Shown one piece after another: positions 56,721 to 64,000 of a stretch of DNA of 64,000 nt. A program made the position numbers and the translations under genes. Under the pieces are notes generated by a model. That model did not search any database, had not been told where the DNA came from, and saw nothing but the letters and a program-made list of their open reading frames with translations. Position 1 is the first letter of the stretch. Each line of letters starts with the position of its first letter. Source of the stretch: Mesorhizobium sp. B2-7-1 (lineage in GTDB: Bacteria; Pseudomonadota; Alphaproteobacteria; Rhizobiales; Rhizobiaceae); NCBI RefSeq assembly GCF_006440735.1, contig NZ_VFUA01000018.1, forward strand, positions 18,773 through 82,772, given 5' to 3'.

Positions 56721-57014
56721 CTATGGCGCGCTGGTCGTCGCGGGCGTGGTGAGCGGTCCCGGAAACACCGGCTGGATCGATGTGCCGAGCGGATCGCTGG
56801 GTACCGTCAACGGCGCCATGCCCTTCGGGTGATGGACCGCCGTGATCGACGAGGTCGGCACATTGTTGATCAGGTCGCCCACACCCGGCGTCAGTGTCGC
56901 GGTGGTGTTTGCGCCCAACGGGTCGTTGGTGACCGTTGGCCGGGATATTCTTGGAGCGGCGCTGGCCGGGATTGCGGCAAGCGCCAGCGCTGTTGCAATG
57001 ATGGCGCGCTTCAT
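56721..57014 (-). CDS. Small secreted hypothetical protein with two NDPLG/SDPLG repeats
   Basis: A 97-residue protein with a clear signal peptide (MKRAIIATALALAAIPASA, cut before Ala20). The mature part is Thr/Pro-rich and carries VTNDPLGANTTATL and later VPSDPLGTSIQPV, an internal repeat of unknown meaning. The AGGAGG ribosome-binding site lies five bases before the ATG, supporting translation. No family is recognised. Confidence 0.72.
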   Translation of the reverse strand: MKRAIIATALALAAIPASAAPRISRPTVTNDPLGANTTATLTPGVGDLINNVPTSSITAVHHPKGMAPLTVPSDPLGTSIQPVFPGPLTTPATTSAP

Positions 57015-57269
57015 GGAGGCCTCCTGTTGCCTGGCCGGCCGGCGCTTCGGAACGTCGCGCTCGTATCGGCTGGCAGCAAAAATGCCCGATGCCCGATCGC
57101 GGTTTCATCACGTCGCCTCACAAGCGTGCGGCTTCGCACCCCATAGGCTGGGCGTCTTCCAGCAAAGCGGTCGCTGACGGAACGCGGCCTCAGGCAAAAA
57201 TCGGTGAACTGGACCAATCGCTCTCGCCGCCACTCTGGTTCCGGCCGTTCACATGCGATAGTTTTAGCC

Positions 57270-57398
57270 ATGCGTTATGTGATCGTCATCGCCGCCATCA
57301 CCTTCTTCCTGTTCTGGGACGGCCTCTACAATCGCGGCCATTACCTCGACGTGACCGTGCGGGAAATGTCGCGCATCGTGCGCTACGTCACCGGGTAA
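57270..57398 (+). CDS. 42-residue single-pass membrane protein
   Basis: The ORF encodes MRYVIVIAAITFFLFWDGLY then a soluble tail ending VREMSRIVRYVTG. The start at 57270 is the only ATG that gives a membrane helix at residues 3-20. An in-frame upstream start lacks sense. The ribosome-binding site is weak (GATAGTTTTAGCC). It is probably a real small protein of unknown role, but translation is unproved. Confidence 0.55.
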   Translation: MRYVIVIAAITFFLFWDGLYNRGHYLDVTVREMSRIVRYVTG

Positions 57399-57500
57399 GG
57401 TCCCGCCGGTTTCGCATCGCGGGCGCGACATCGTTGCCGGTTGACGCCTGGGCATTGCTCCCACAGAAACACCGCTGAATCGAAAACAAGGGAGGCTGGC

Positions 57501-57791
57501 TTGATCCGGCACATCGTTTTCTTCAGCGTGCGGCGCAGGGAAGATGTCGAGGCGGTGCGCTCGGGCTTGCTGGCGCTTGGCAAGATTCCACACTCGAAGC
57601 ATTTCGAGGTGACGCTCAACACCAAGGTCGATCTGTTCTCCAACGCGATCGATGTCGTCGTCTATGCCGAGTTCGAGGACGAGGCGGCGCTTGCCGCCTA
57701 CAAGGCAGATCCCATCTATGCCGACACGACCAGCAGGGTGAAGCCGCTGCGCGAACTGCGCTATTCGGCCGATGTCGTGGCGGCGGCCTGA
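57501..57791 (+). CDS. Dabb (stress-responsive alpha/beta barrel) domain protein
   Basis: A 96-residue protein with the Dabb pattern: IRHIVFFSVRR at the start, a helix, VTLNTKVDLFSNAIDVVVYAEFEDEAALAAY and a final YADTTSRVKPLRELRYS. TTG 57501 was chosen because GGGAGGCTGGC precedes it. The longer in-frame ATG at 57441 lacks homology. Members dimerise and occur in stress or biosynthetic settings. The role here is unknown. It is the likely first gene of a transcript with the VOC and kdsA genes. Confidence 0.8.
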   Translation: MIRHIVFFSVRRREDVEAVRSGLLALGKIPHSKHFEVTLNTKVDLFSNAIDVVVYAEFEDEAALAAYKADPIYADTTSRVKPLRELRYSADVVAAA

Positions 57792-57857
57792 ACCGGCAAG
57801 GCTTCGTCGGCTCCGCGCTCTTGAACAGCCGGCCGGAATGGGGCACACCGCCCCGGC

Positions 57858-58742
57858 ATGACCATAAGCTCCGCCCATCCGCTTGACCATCTCGTGCTGC
57901 CGACCGGAAGCCTCGATTCCGTACGGTCGCGTCTGGCCTCGCTCGGCTTTGTCGTCGCGCCCAAGGGCATCCACCCCTTCGGCACGGAGAATGCCTGCGT
58001 CTTTTTCGCCGACGGCACTTATCTCGAGCCACTGGCGGTAGGAAGTGAACAGGCAGCAGGACAGGCGATCGCGGCCGGCAATGTCTTCGTAGCGCGTGAC
58101 CGCCTTTATCGCGAGCGGCTGGGCGATGAAGGTTTTTCCGCCGTCGTGCTTGGAACCGGCAGCGCCGATGCCGACCATAGGCGCTTTGTCGAAGCCGGCC
58201 TGTCGGCTGGCGAGATGCTGGGTTTTTCACGCGCCTTCACCGATACGAACGGCAAGAGCGATACGGCATCGTTCAGGCTGGCCTTCGCGGCCGGCAAGGA
58301 GGCGTCGGACGCCTTCCTCTTTGCCTGCGAGCGCGTCAACGCGCCGAAGATCGATCGCACGGCGCTTCAGGCGCACGCCAATGGCGTGACCGGCATCGTC
58401 GAAGTGGTCGCGGTCAGCGACGCCCCCGCCGCGCAGATCGGGCTGGTCTCGATCGCCGCCGACGCAATTGCCGACGAGCTTGGGGCGGGCGACACGGTGC
58501 GGCTGCCGAATGCAATCCTGAGCGTCGTCACGCCTGAAACTTACGTGCGGCGCTTCGGCCTGACGGCCAAGTCCTCGTCGCATTTGCGGTTCGAGGCGGT
58601 TGTTTTCTCGGTCCGCGACAAAGCTTCGGCCATACGCGCGCTTGCGGCAGGCGCTGTCGATCACAACATGAGCGGCGATAATATCGTCGTTGCGCCGGCG
58701 CCCGGGCAGGGTGCCGCCTTCATCTTCCGGGAGATCCCATGA
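57858..58742 (+). CDS. VOC family (glyoxalase-like domain) protein
   Basis: A 294-residue protein whose N-terminal part (HPLDHLVLPTGSLDSVRSRLASLGFVVAPKGIHPFGTENACVFF) matches the glyoxalase-like VOC fold. The second half shows another paired domain (ANGVTGIVEVVAVSDAPA). The reaction is unknown. ATG 57858 is the first start fitting the fold. The last four bases overlap the kdsA ATG (ATGA), so the two are co-translated. Confidence 0.82.
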   Translation: MTISSAHPLDHLVLPTGSLDSVRSRLASLGFVVAPKGIHPFGTENACVFFADGTYLEPLAVGSEQAAGQAIAAGNVFVARDRLYRERLGDEGFSAVVLGTGSADADHRRFVEAGLSAGEMLGFSRAFTDTNGKSDTASFRLAFAAGKEASDAFLFACERVNAPKIDRTALQAHANGVTGIVEVVAVSDAPAAQIGLVSIAADAIADELGAGDTVRLPNAILSVVTPETYVRRFGLTAKSSSHLRFEAVVFSVRDKASAIRALAAGAVDHNMSGDNIVVAPAPGQGAAFIFREIP

Positions 58743-59584
58743 GCAAGCCCCTGGCGCCCAATGCATCGGTAACCGTCGGCAAGGTCGTCTTCGCCAACAA
58801 TGCGCCGCTGTCGCTGATCGCCGGCCCGTGCCAGCTTGAATCGCGCCAGCATGCTTTCGACATGGCCGGCGCGCTGAAGGAGTTGACGCAACGCCTGGGC
58901 ATCGGCCTCGTCTACAAGACCAGCTACGACAAGGCCAACCGCACCTCGCTGTCGGCGACGCGCGGCGCGGGGCTCGATGCGGCGATGCCGATCTTCGACG
59001 ATCTGCGCAGCGAGTTTGGGCTCCCGGTGCTGACTGACGTCCACACCGAGGAGCAGTGCGCGATCGTCGCACCCCATGTCGATGTCCTGCAGATCCCGGC
59101 CTTCCTGTCGCGCCAGACCGACATGCTGGTCGCCGCAGCCAAGACCGGCAAGGTCATCAATGTGAAGAAGGGGCAGTTCCTCGCGCCCTGGGACATGAAG
59201 AACGTGGTCGCCAAGATCACCGGTTCCGGCAATCCGAATGTGCTGACCACCGAGCGCGGCGCCTCCTTCGGCTACAACACGCTGGTCTCGGACATGCGCG
59301 CGCTGCCGATCATGGCCGAGATCGGCGCCCCGGTGATCTTCGACGCCACCCATTCGGTGCAGCAGCCGGGCGGGCAGGGCGGCTCCTCGGGCGGCGAGCG
59401 GCGCTTCGTCGCGACACTCGCAAGCGCGGCCGTTGCCGTCGGCGTCGCCGGCGTCTTCATCGAAACCCATCGGGACCCCGACAATTCGACGTCTTCGGAC
59501 GGCCCCAACATGGTGCCTCTCAAGGACATGCCGGCGCTGTTGGAAAAGCTGATGGCCTTCGACCGCATCGCCAAAGGCCTCTGA
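58739..59584 (+). CDS. kdsA: 3-deoxy-8-phosphooctulonate synthase
   Basis: KdsA condenses phosphoenolpyruvate and arabinose-5-phosphate to Kdo-8-phosphate, the precursor of the LPS inner core. The 281-residue product has LIAGPCQLESRQHAFDMA near residue 23, the conserved YKTSYDKANRTSL, KKGQFLAPWDMKNV near residue 142, FDATHSVQQPGG, and the ending SDGPNMVPLKDMPALLEKL. The PEP and metal ligands belong to these segments. It follows the VOC gene by overlap. Confidence 0.96.
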   Translation: MSKPLAPNASVTVGKVVFANNAPLSLIAGPCQLESRQHAFDMAGALKELTQRLGIGLVYKTSYDKANRTSLSATRGAGLDAAMPIFDDLRSEFGLPVLTDVHTEEQCAIVAPHVDVLQIPAFLSRQTDMLVAAAKTGKVINVKKGQFLAPWDMKNVVAKITGSGNPNVLTTERGASFGYNTLVSDMRALPIMAEIGAPVIFDATHSVQQPGGQGGSSGGERRFVATLASAAVAVGVAGVFIETHRDPDNSTSSDGPNMVPLKDMPALLEKLMAFDRIAKGL

Positions 59585-59681
59585 TTCCAGCCGGCTCTAG
59601 CGAATCCCGCGCCGGCTTGTGGTTGCACCGAGCCGGCGCTACGCTCGTTTTCGTAACTGAGCGTCTTGGCAGGAGGAAGCC

Positions 59682-59888
59682 ATGTCCGTTGCCCGCGTCA
59701 CCGAAATCACGTCGTCGTCCAAGAAGAGCTTTCAGGATGCCATCGAGAAGGGCATCGCACGCGCCGCAAAGACCCTGAAGAACGTCGAGGGCGCCTGGAT
59801 CCAGGACCAGAAGATCGTCGTCGAGGACGGCAAGATCGCCGCTTACCGGGTCAACATGAAGGTCACCTTCATCCTCACCGACAACTAG
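59682..59888 (+). CDS. Dodecin family protein
   Basis: Dodecins form hollow dodecamers that bind flavins or CoA. The 68-residue product has the length and the pattern of the family: RVTEITSSSKKSFQDAIEKGIARAAKTLKNVEGAWIQDQKIVVEDGKIAAYRVNMKVTFILTDN. The start at 59682 follows AGGAGGAAGCC. The stop codon (TAG) touches the start of a family S repeat. Confidence 0.9.
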   Translation: MSVARVTEITSSSKKSFQDAIEKGIARAAKTLKNVEGAWIQDQKIVVEDGKIAAYRVNMKVTFILTDN

Positions 59889-59968
59889 AGCAATGACAGG
59901 AAAAGTGTCAGCGGTCAGGCTCGGCGCCTTCGCCGTAGGCTTCCGTCCGGAATTGCGTCAAAACAAAG
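59887..59968 (+). repeat. Intergenic repeat, family S copy 4 (with internal insertion)
   Basis: It begins AGAGCAATGACAGGAAAAGT, continues GTCAGCGGT and, after about 26 extra bases, resumes CTTCCGTCCGGAATTGCG and TCAAAACAAAGAAA. It starts at the dodecin stop codon. A 17-bp hairpin follows at 59972. Confidence 0.7.
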
Positions 59969-59971
59969 AAA

Positions 59972-60011
59972 TAGAACGGGTCGCCGTTCCGCGAAACGGC
60001 GACCCGTTCTA
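59972..60011 (+). terminator. Hairpin after dodecin
   Basis: A perfect 17-bp stem (59972-59988 with 59995-60011) around a six-base loop, core ACGGGTCGCCGTT. No strong T-run follows. It probably ends the kdsA-dodecin transcript. Confidence 0.65.
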
Positions 60012-60082
60012 GGCAGCAAGCCGGAACCTTCGTCCGCGCCCCTCATTGTCACCATATCGGAACGACAAAGAGGAGCACCACC

Positions 60083-60448
60083 ATGACCACCCCGTCCGGG
60101 CACACCGCAGCCATTGCCGCCTCGCGCGTCATCGGCACGTCTGTCTACAACACCGAAGGCAAGAGCATCGGCAGCATCGAGGACGTGATGCTCGACAAGA
60201 TGTCGAACGGCATCATGTTCGCCGTGATCGGCTTCGGCGGCTTCCTCGGCATGGGCGAGAAGTACCACGCGGTCCCGTGGGCGACCCTCGACTATGACAA
60301 GGATCAAGGCGGTTACATCGTGCCATTCACCAAGGAGCAGCTGCAGGCCGCGCCCGCATACTCGATCGAGGAACTGACCGGCGCCGACGGCGAAGCCGCT
60401 CGCGATGCCTCATTCCAGTATTACCATGTGGAGCCCTATTGGCATTGA
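60083..60448 (+). CDS. PRC-barrel domain protein
   Basis: PRC-barrel proteins stabilise complexes or respond to stress. The 121-residue product has the PRC opening SRVIGTSVYNTEGKSIGSIEDVMLDK, FAVIGFGGFLGMGEKYHAVPWATL and a trailing YIVPFTKEQLQAAP. AAGAGGAGCACCACC precedes the ATG. It is a single gene bounded by a strong hairpin downstream. Confidence 0.85.
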   Translation: MTTPSGHTAAIAASRVIGTSVYNTEGKSIGSIEDVMLDKMSNGIMFAVIGFGGFLGMGEKYHAVPWATLDYDKDQGGYIVPFTKEQLQAAPAYSIEELTGADGEAARDASFQYYHVEPYWH

Positions 60449-60467
60449 CCGCTGAATAGGCGCACTA

Positions 60468-60508
60468 ACACCAAAGGCCTCCGGGTAAAACCCGGAGGCC
60501 TTTGGTGT
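60468..60508. terminator. Bidirectional terminator between PRC-barrel and lipoprotein genes
   Basis: A perfect 19-bp stem (60468-60486 with 60490-60508), core AAAGGCCTCCGGG, around an AAA loop, with T-rich flanks. It ends both convergent transcripts. Confidence 0.85.
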
Positions 60509-60514
60509 TTTGAA

Positions 60515-60637
60515 CTACGGCGCCGCTTGGAGGGTCGATAATTCTACCGAGCTTTGCTGGGGTTTCTGGTCGTCGCACGACGTCAGGAACGCCGCGGCGA
60601 TCAGGAACAAACTCACGATACCGCTCAACTGGGACAT
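60515..60637 (-). CDS. Tiny predicted lipoprotein (40 residues)
   Basis: The ORF encodes MSQLSGIVSLFLIAAAFLTS then Cys20, with a lipobox LTSC, followed by a charged DDQKPQQSSVELSTLQAAP tail. The ribosome-binding site AGGAGGAG lies about 8 bases upstream. Size and layout resemble small Gram-negative lipoproteins of the entericidin type, but family membership is not established. It faces the PRC-barrel gene and shares its terminator. Confidence 0.65.
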   Translation of the reverse strand: MSQLSGIVSLFLIAAAFLTSCDDQKPQQSSVELSTLQAAP

Positions 60638-62112
<1,475 letters not shown>

Positions 62113-62134
62113 TCCGGCCTGTTCGGACGGTTTG

Positions 62135-62162
62135 AAAAGGGCGGGGCATTCCCGCCCTTTTT
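62135..62162 (+). terminator. Terminator after eno
   Basis: AAAAGGGCGGG and CCCGCCCTTTT form an 11-bp stem around GCATT, followed by a T-run. It lies 23 bases beyond the stop. Confidence 0.9.
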
Positions 62163-62268
62163 CGTTTCAGGCGGTCCTGCGACAGGTCGCCCGTAACCGT
62201 CCATTAAGCACAATCGGGCGAAATAGGACTCATGGCCGCTTGCGTTCGCGGCCGCGAGGGTTCGGGTT

Positions 62269-62592
62269 ATGTGGACACGTCAGCACAAGCAGAGAAACAC
62301 CGGCAGGCTGATCATCCCCTCGCTCTGCGTGCTCTTCCTGGCCTATTTCGGCTTCCATGCCTATCACGGCGAATTCGGCATCTATTCCAAATATCGGCTC
62401 GAGGCCCGGACGGTCGAATTGCAGGCGCAGCTCGATGCCGTCAAGGCGCGGCGGATCGACTTCGAGCGCCGGGTCCAGTTGATGCATGAAGGCACGCTGG
62501 AGAAGGATATGCTTGACGAGCAGGCCCGAAAGGCGCTCAATCTCTCCCACCCCGACGAAATCACCATCATGTTGCCCACCCCGACGAAATAA
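62269..62592 (+). CDS. Septum formation initiator, FtsB/DivIC family
   Basis: FtsB links division proteins FtsL and FtsQ at the septum. The 107-residue product has a short cytoplasmic N-terminus, one membrane helix at about residues 14-34 (LIIPSLCVLFLAYFGFHAY), and a coiled coil (LEARTVELQAQLDAVKARRIDFERRVQLMHEG). The ATG at 62269 lies after GTTCGGGTT. In rhizobia this gene sits between eno and pdhA, as here. Confidence 0.88.
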   Translation: MWTRQHKQRNTGRLIIPSLCVLFLAYFGFHAYHGEFGIYSKYRLEARTVELQAQLDAVKARRIDFERRVQLMHEGTLEKDMLDEQARKALNLSHPDEITIMLPTPTK

Positions 62593-62640
62593 CTGAATTC
62601 CGGTTAATCGTCTTTATTTTCAATGATTTTAATCGCTTAG

Positions 62641-62663
62641 ATGCATGCCAGCCATGCATTTTT
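62641..62663. promoter_or_regulatory. Palindrome in the ftsB-pdhA gap
   Basis: ATGCATG and CATGCAT (7-bp arms, five-base loop) are followed by a T-run. It may be a weak terminator for the ftsB gene or part of the pdhA control region; both are guesses. Confidence 0.4.
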
Positions 62664-62767
62664 CAGCATGGCGCAATGCATCCTTGCGTGTTAGCTTCCC
62701 GCAAATCGGTGGGGAGGCGATCGATCTCCCCAAATGTCCGCAAAGAGACGCCAACAGGGAGTGACGC

Positions 62768-63805
62768 ATGGCCACCGCCGCCAAAAAAGCGCCCGCCAAA
62801 TCCAGATCCGACAAACAGCATAATCTGTCAGCGCCCAAGCCGGCCGATTTCACCAAGGAAGACGAGCTTTCCGCCTATAGGCATATGCTCTTGATCCGCC
62901 GCTTCGAGGAAAAGGCCGGCCAGCTCTACGGCATGGGCTTCATCGGCGGCTTCTGCCACCTCTATATCGGCCAGGAAGCTGTCGTCACCGGCATGAAGAT
63001 GGCGCTGATCGAAGGCGACCAGATGATCACCGCCTATCGCGACCACGGCCATATGCTGGCGATGGACCTGTCGCCGCGCGGCGTCATGGCCGAGCTCACC
63101 GGGCGCCGCGGCGGCCTGTCGAAGGGCAAGGGCGGCTCCATGCACATGTTCTCCAAGGAGAAGCATTTCTATGGTGGCCACGGCATCGTCGGCGCGCAGG
63201 TGTCGCTCGGCACCGGTCTCGCCTTTGCCAACCGCTACCGCGACAACAAGAATGTTTCGCTGACCTATTTCGGCGACGGCGCCGCCAACCAGGGCCAGGT
63301 CTATGAAAGCTTCAACATGGCCTCGCTGTGGAAGCTGCCGGTGATCTACATCATCGAGAACAACCGCTACGCCATGGGCACGTCTGTGTCGCGCTCGTCG
63401 GCCGAGACCGACTTCTCGCATCGCGGCGCTTCCTTCAAGATCCCCGGCATCCAGGTCGACGGCATGGACGTCCGCGCCGTGAAGTCGGCCGCCGATCTCG
63501 CCACCGAATGGTGCCGCGCCGGCAACGGCCCGCTTATCCTCGAAATGCAGACCTACCGCTATCGCGGTCATTCGATGTCCGATCCCGCAAAGTACCGCTC
63601 CAAGGAAGAAGTGCAGAAGATGCGCTCCGAGCACGATCCGATCGAGCAGGTCAAGGCGCGGTTGATGGACAAGAAATGGGCAAGCGAGGACGAGCTCAAG
63701 GCCATCGACAAGGACGTCCGCGACATCGTCGCCGACGCCGCTGAATTCGCCCAGCACGACGCCGAGCCGGATCCGTCCGAGCTCTGGACCGACATCGTAC
63801 TCTGA
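62768..63805 (+). CDS. pdhA: Pyruvate dehydrogenase E1 component, alpha subunit
   Basis: E1 alpha binds thiamine diphosphate and decarboxylates pyruvate within the PDH complex. The 345-residue product has an N-terminal basic linker (AKKAPAKSRSDKQ), the MLLIRRFEEKAGQLYGMGFIGGF motif, GKGGSMHMF, and the TPP/Mg-binding motif GDGAANQGQVYESFNMASLWKLPVIYIIENN. The activation loop carries SRSSAETDFSHRG. AACAGGGAGTGACGC precedes the ATG. pdhB follows 15 bases downstream. Confidence 0.97.
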   Translation: MATAAKKAPAKSRSDKQHNLSAPKPADFTKEDELSAYRHMLLIRRFEEKAGQLYGMGFIGGFCHLYIGQEAVVTGMKMALIEGDQMITAYRDHGHMLAMDLSPRGVMAELTGRRGGLSKGKGGSMHMFSKEKHFYGGHGIVGAQVSLGTGLAFANRYRDNKNVSLTYFGDGAANQGQVYESFNMASLWKLPVIYIIENNRYAMGTSVSRSSAETDFSHRGASFKIPGIQVDGMDVRAVKSAADLATEWCRAGNGPLILEMQTYRYRGHSMSDPAKYRSKEEVQKMRSEHDPIEQVKARLMDKKWASEDELKAIDKDVRDIVADAAEFAQHDAEPDPSELWTDIVL

Positions 63806-63820
63806 GGAGAGGGCAAGGAC

Positions 63821-64000
63821 ATGCCGATCGAAATTCTCATGCCCGCGCTCTCGCCGACGATGGAAGAGGGCAATCTTTCCAAATGGTTGAAGAACGAAGG
63901 CGACAAGGTCGTCGCCGGTGACGTCATCGCCGAGATCGAGACCGACAAGGCGACGATGGAGGTCGAAGCTGTCGACGAAGGCACGCTCGCCAAGATCGTG
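63821..64000 (+). CDS. pdhB: Pyruvate dehydrogenase E1 beta subunit, 5' part only (lipoyl domain)
   Basis: The window ends inside this gene after 60 codons. The visible part is a lipoyl domain: [25 protein letters not shown], then [16 protein letters not shown], where the lysine in TDKAT is the lipoylation site. In rhizobia and other alphaproteobacteria E1 beta often carries such a domain, so pdhB fits position and sequence. An E2 (pdhC) cannot be excluded because the rest is not visible. GAGGAGAGGGCAAGGAC precedes the start. Confidence 0.75.
   Translation, partial: MPIEILMPALSPTMEEGNLSKWLKNEGDKVVAGDVIAEIETDKATMEVEAVDEGTLAKIV

Overview
The window is high-GC chromosomal DNA from an alphaproteobacterium, most likely a Mesorhizobium or a close Phyllobacteriaceae/Rhizobiales relative. 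The support is the S10-spc-alpha ribosomal order with adk between secY and rpsM, a type II glutamine synthetase (glnII) close to a glnB-glnA pair, an ATP12 chaperone, a probable lipoyl-bearing pyruvate dehydrogenase E1 beta, and rhizobial-type intergenic palindromes. The genus is inferred from gene content and was not tested by a search. No tRNA, rRNA, CRISPR array, transposase or phage gene was seen. Layout: (1) 1-12958 is a same-strand ribosomal block from the end of rplD through rplW...rplO, secY, adk, rpsM, rpsK, rpoA and rplQ, closed by a strong terminator. (2) 13149-17716 holds a DegP/Q periplasmic protease, the AAA+ ATPase RarA, a frameshifted DUF930 gene and an LpxO-like hydroxylase. 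(3) 17893-20970 is a GAF/Fis regulator, an aldehyde dehydrogenase and a DUF779 protein, with perfect palindromes in front of the regulator and of the dehydrogenase. (4) 21094-26298 holds an RluC-type pseudouridine synthase, a DMT exporter, ATP12 flanked by inverted copies of a repeat, an MFS carrier with a large periplasmic insertion, and a small protein on the minus strand. (5) 26610-33068 is nitrogen metabolism: glnII and glnB-glnA, each with a recognisable sigma-54 promoter, around a TetR / APC permease / P1 (DmpA-type) peptidase unit. (6) 33416-40547 holds Nnr, a secreted Cys-rich protein with one CxxCH motif, two glycosyltransferases and the propionyl-CoA carboxylase beta subunit. (7) 40665-46863 holds a decayed toxin-antitoxin pair, a DEAD-box helicase with a hairpin-rich leader, an alpha/beta hydrolase, an SDR enzyme, and overlapping cysteine synthase and AlaX genes. 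(8) 46999-57398 holds sulfurtransferase and acetyltransferase, an OmpA-domain protein, DUF1203, alanine dehydrogenase with a divergent Lrp regulator, 5-formyl-THF cyclo-ligase, a type II NADH dehydrogenase, a Tat-exported CpdB nucleotidase and small proteins. (9) 57501-64000 holds Dabb, VOC and kdsA genes, dodecin, a PRC-barrel protein, a tiny lipoprotein, enolase, FtsB and the start of the pyruvate dehydrogenase operon. How the parts connect: much of the window is housekeeping. Sections 1 and 9 make ribosomes, the Sec channel, RNA polymerase alpha, glycolytic and PDH enzymes, the Kdo precursor and a divisome protein. The accessory interest lies in nitrogen-controlled promoters, three catabolic or stress units with their own regulators, and two intergenic repeat families (three and four copies) that touch the edges of genes. 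Three genes carry single-base-loss frameshifts: the DUF930 gene, the antitoxin and the toxin. These could be true decay or sequence errors. No clearly novel defence or mobile system was found. The best candidates for undescribed biology are the CxxCH protein, the insertion in the MFS carrier, the peptidase/permease unit and the repeat-bracketed ATP12 gene.
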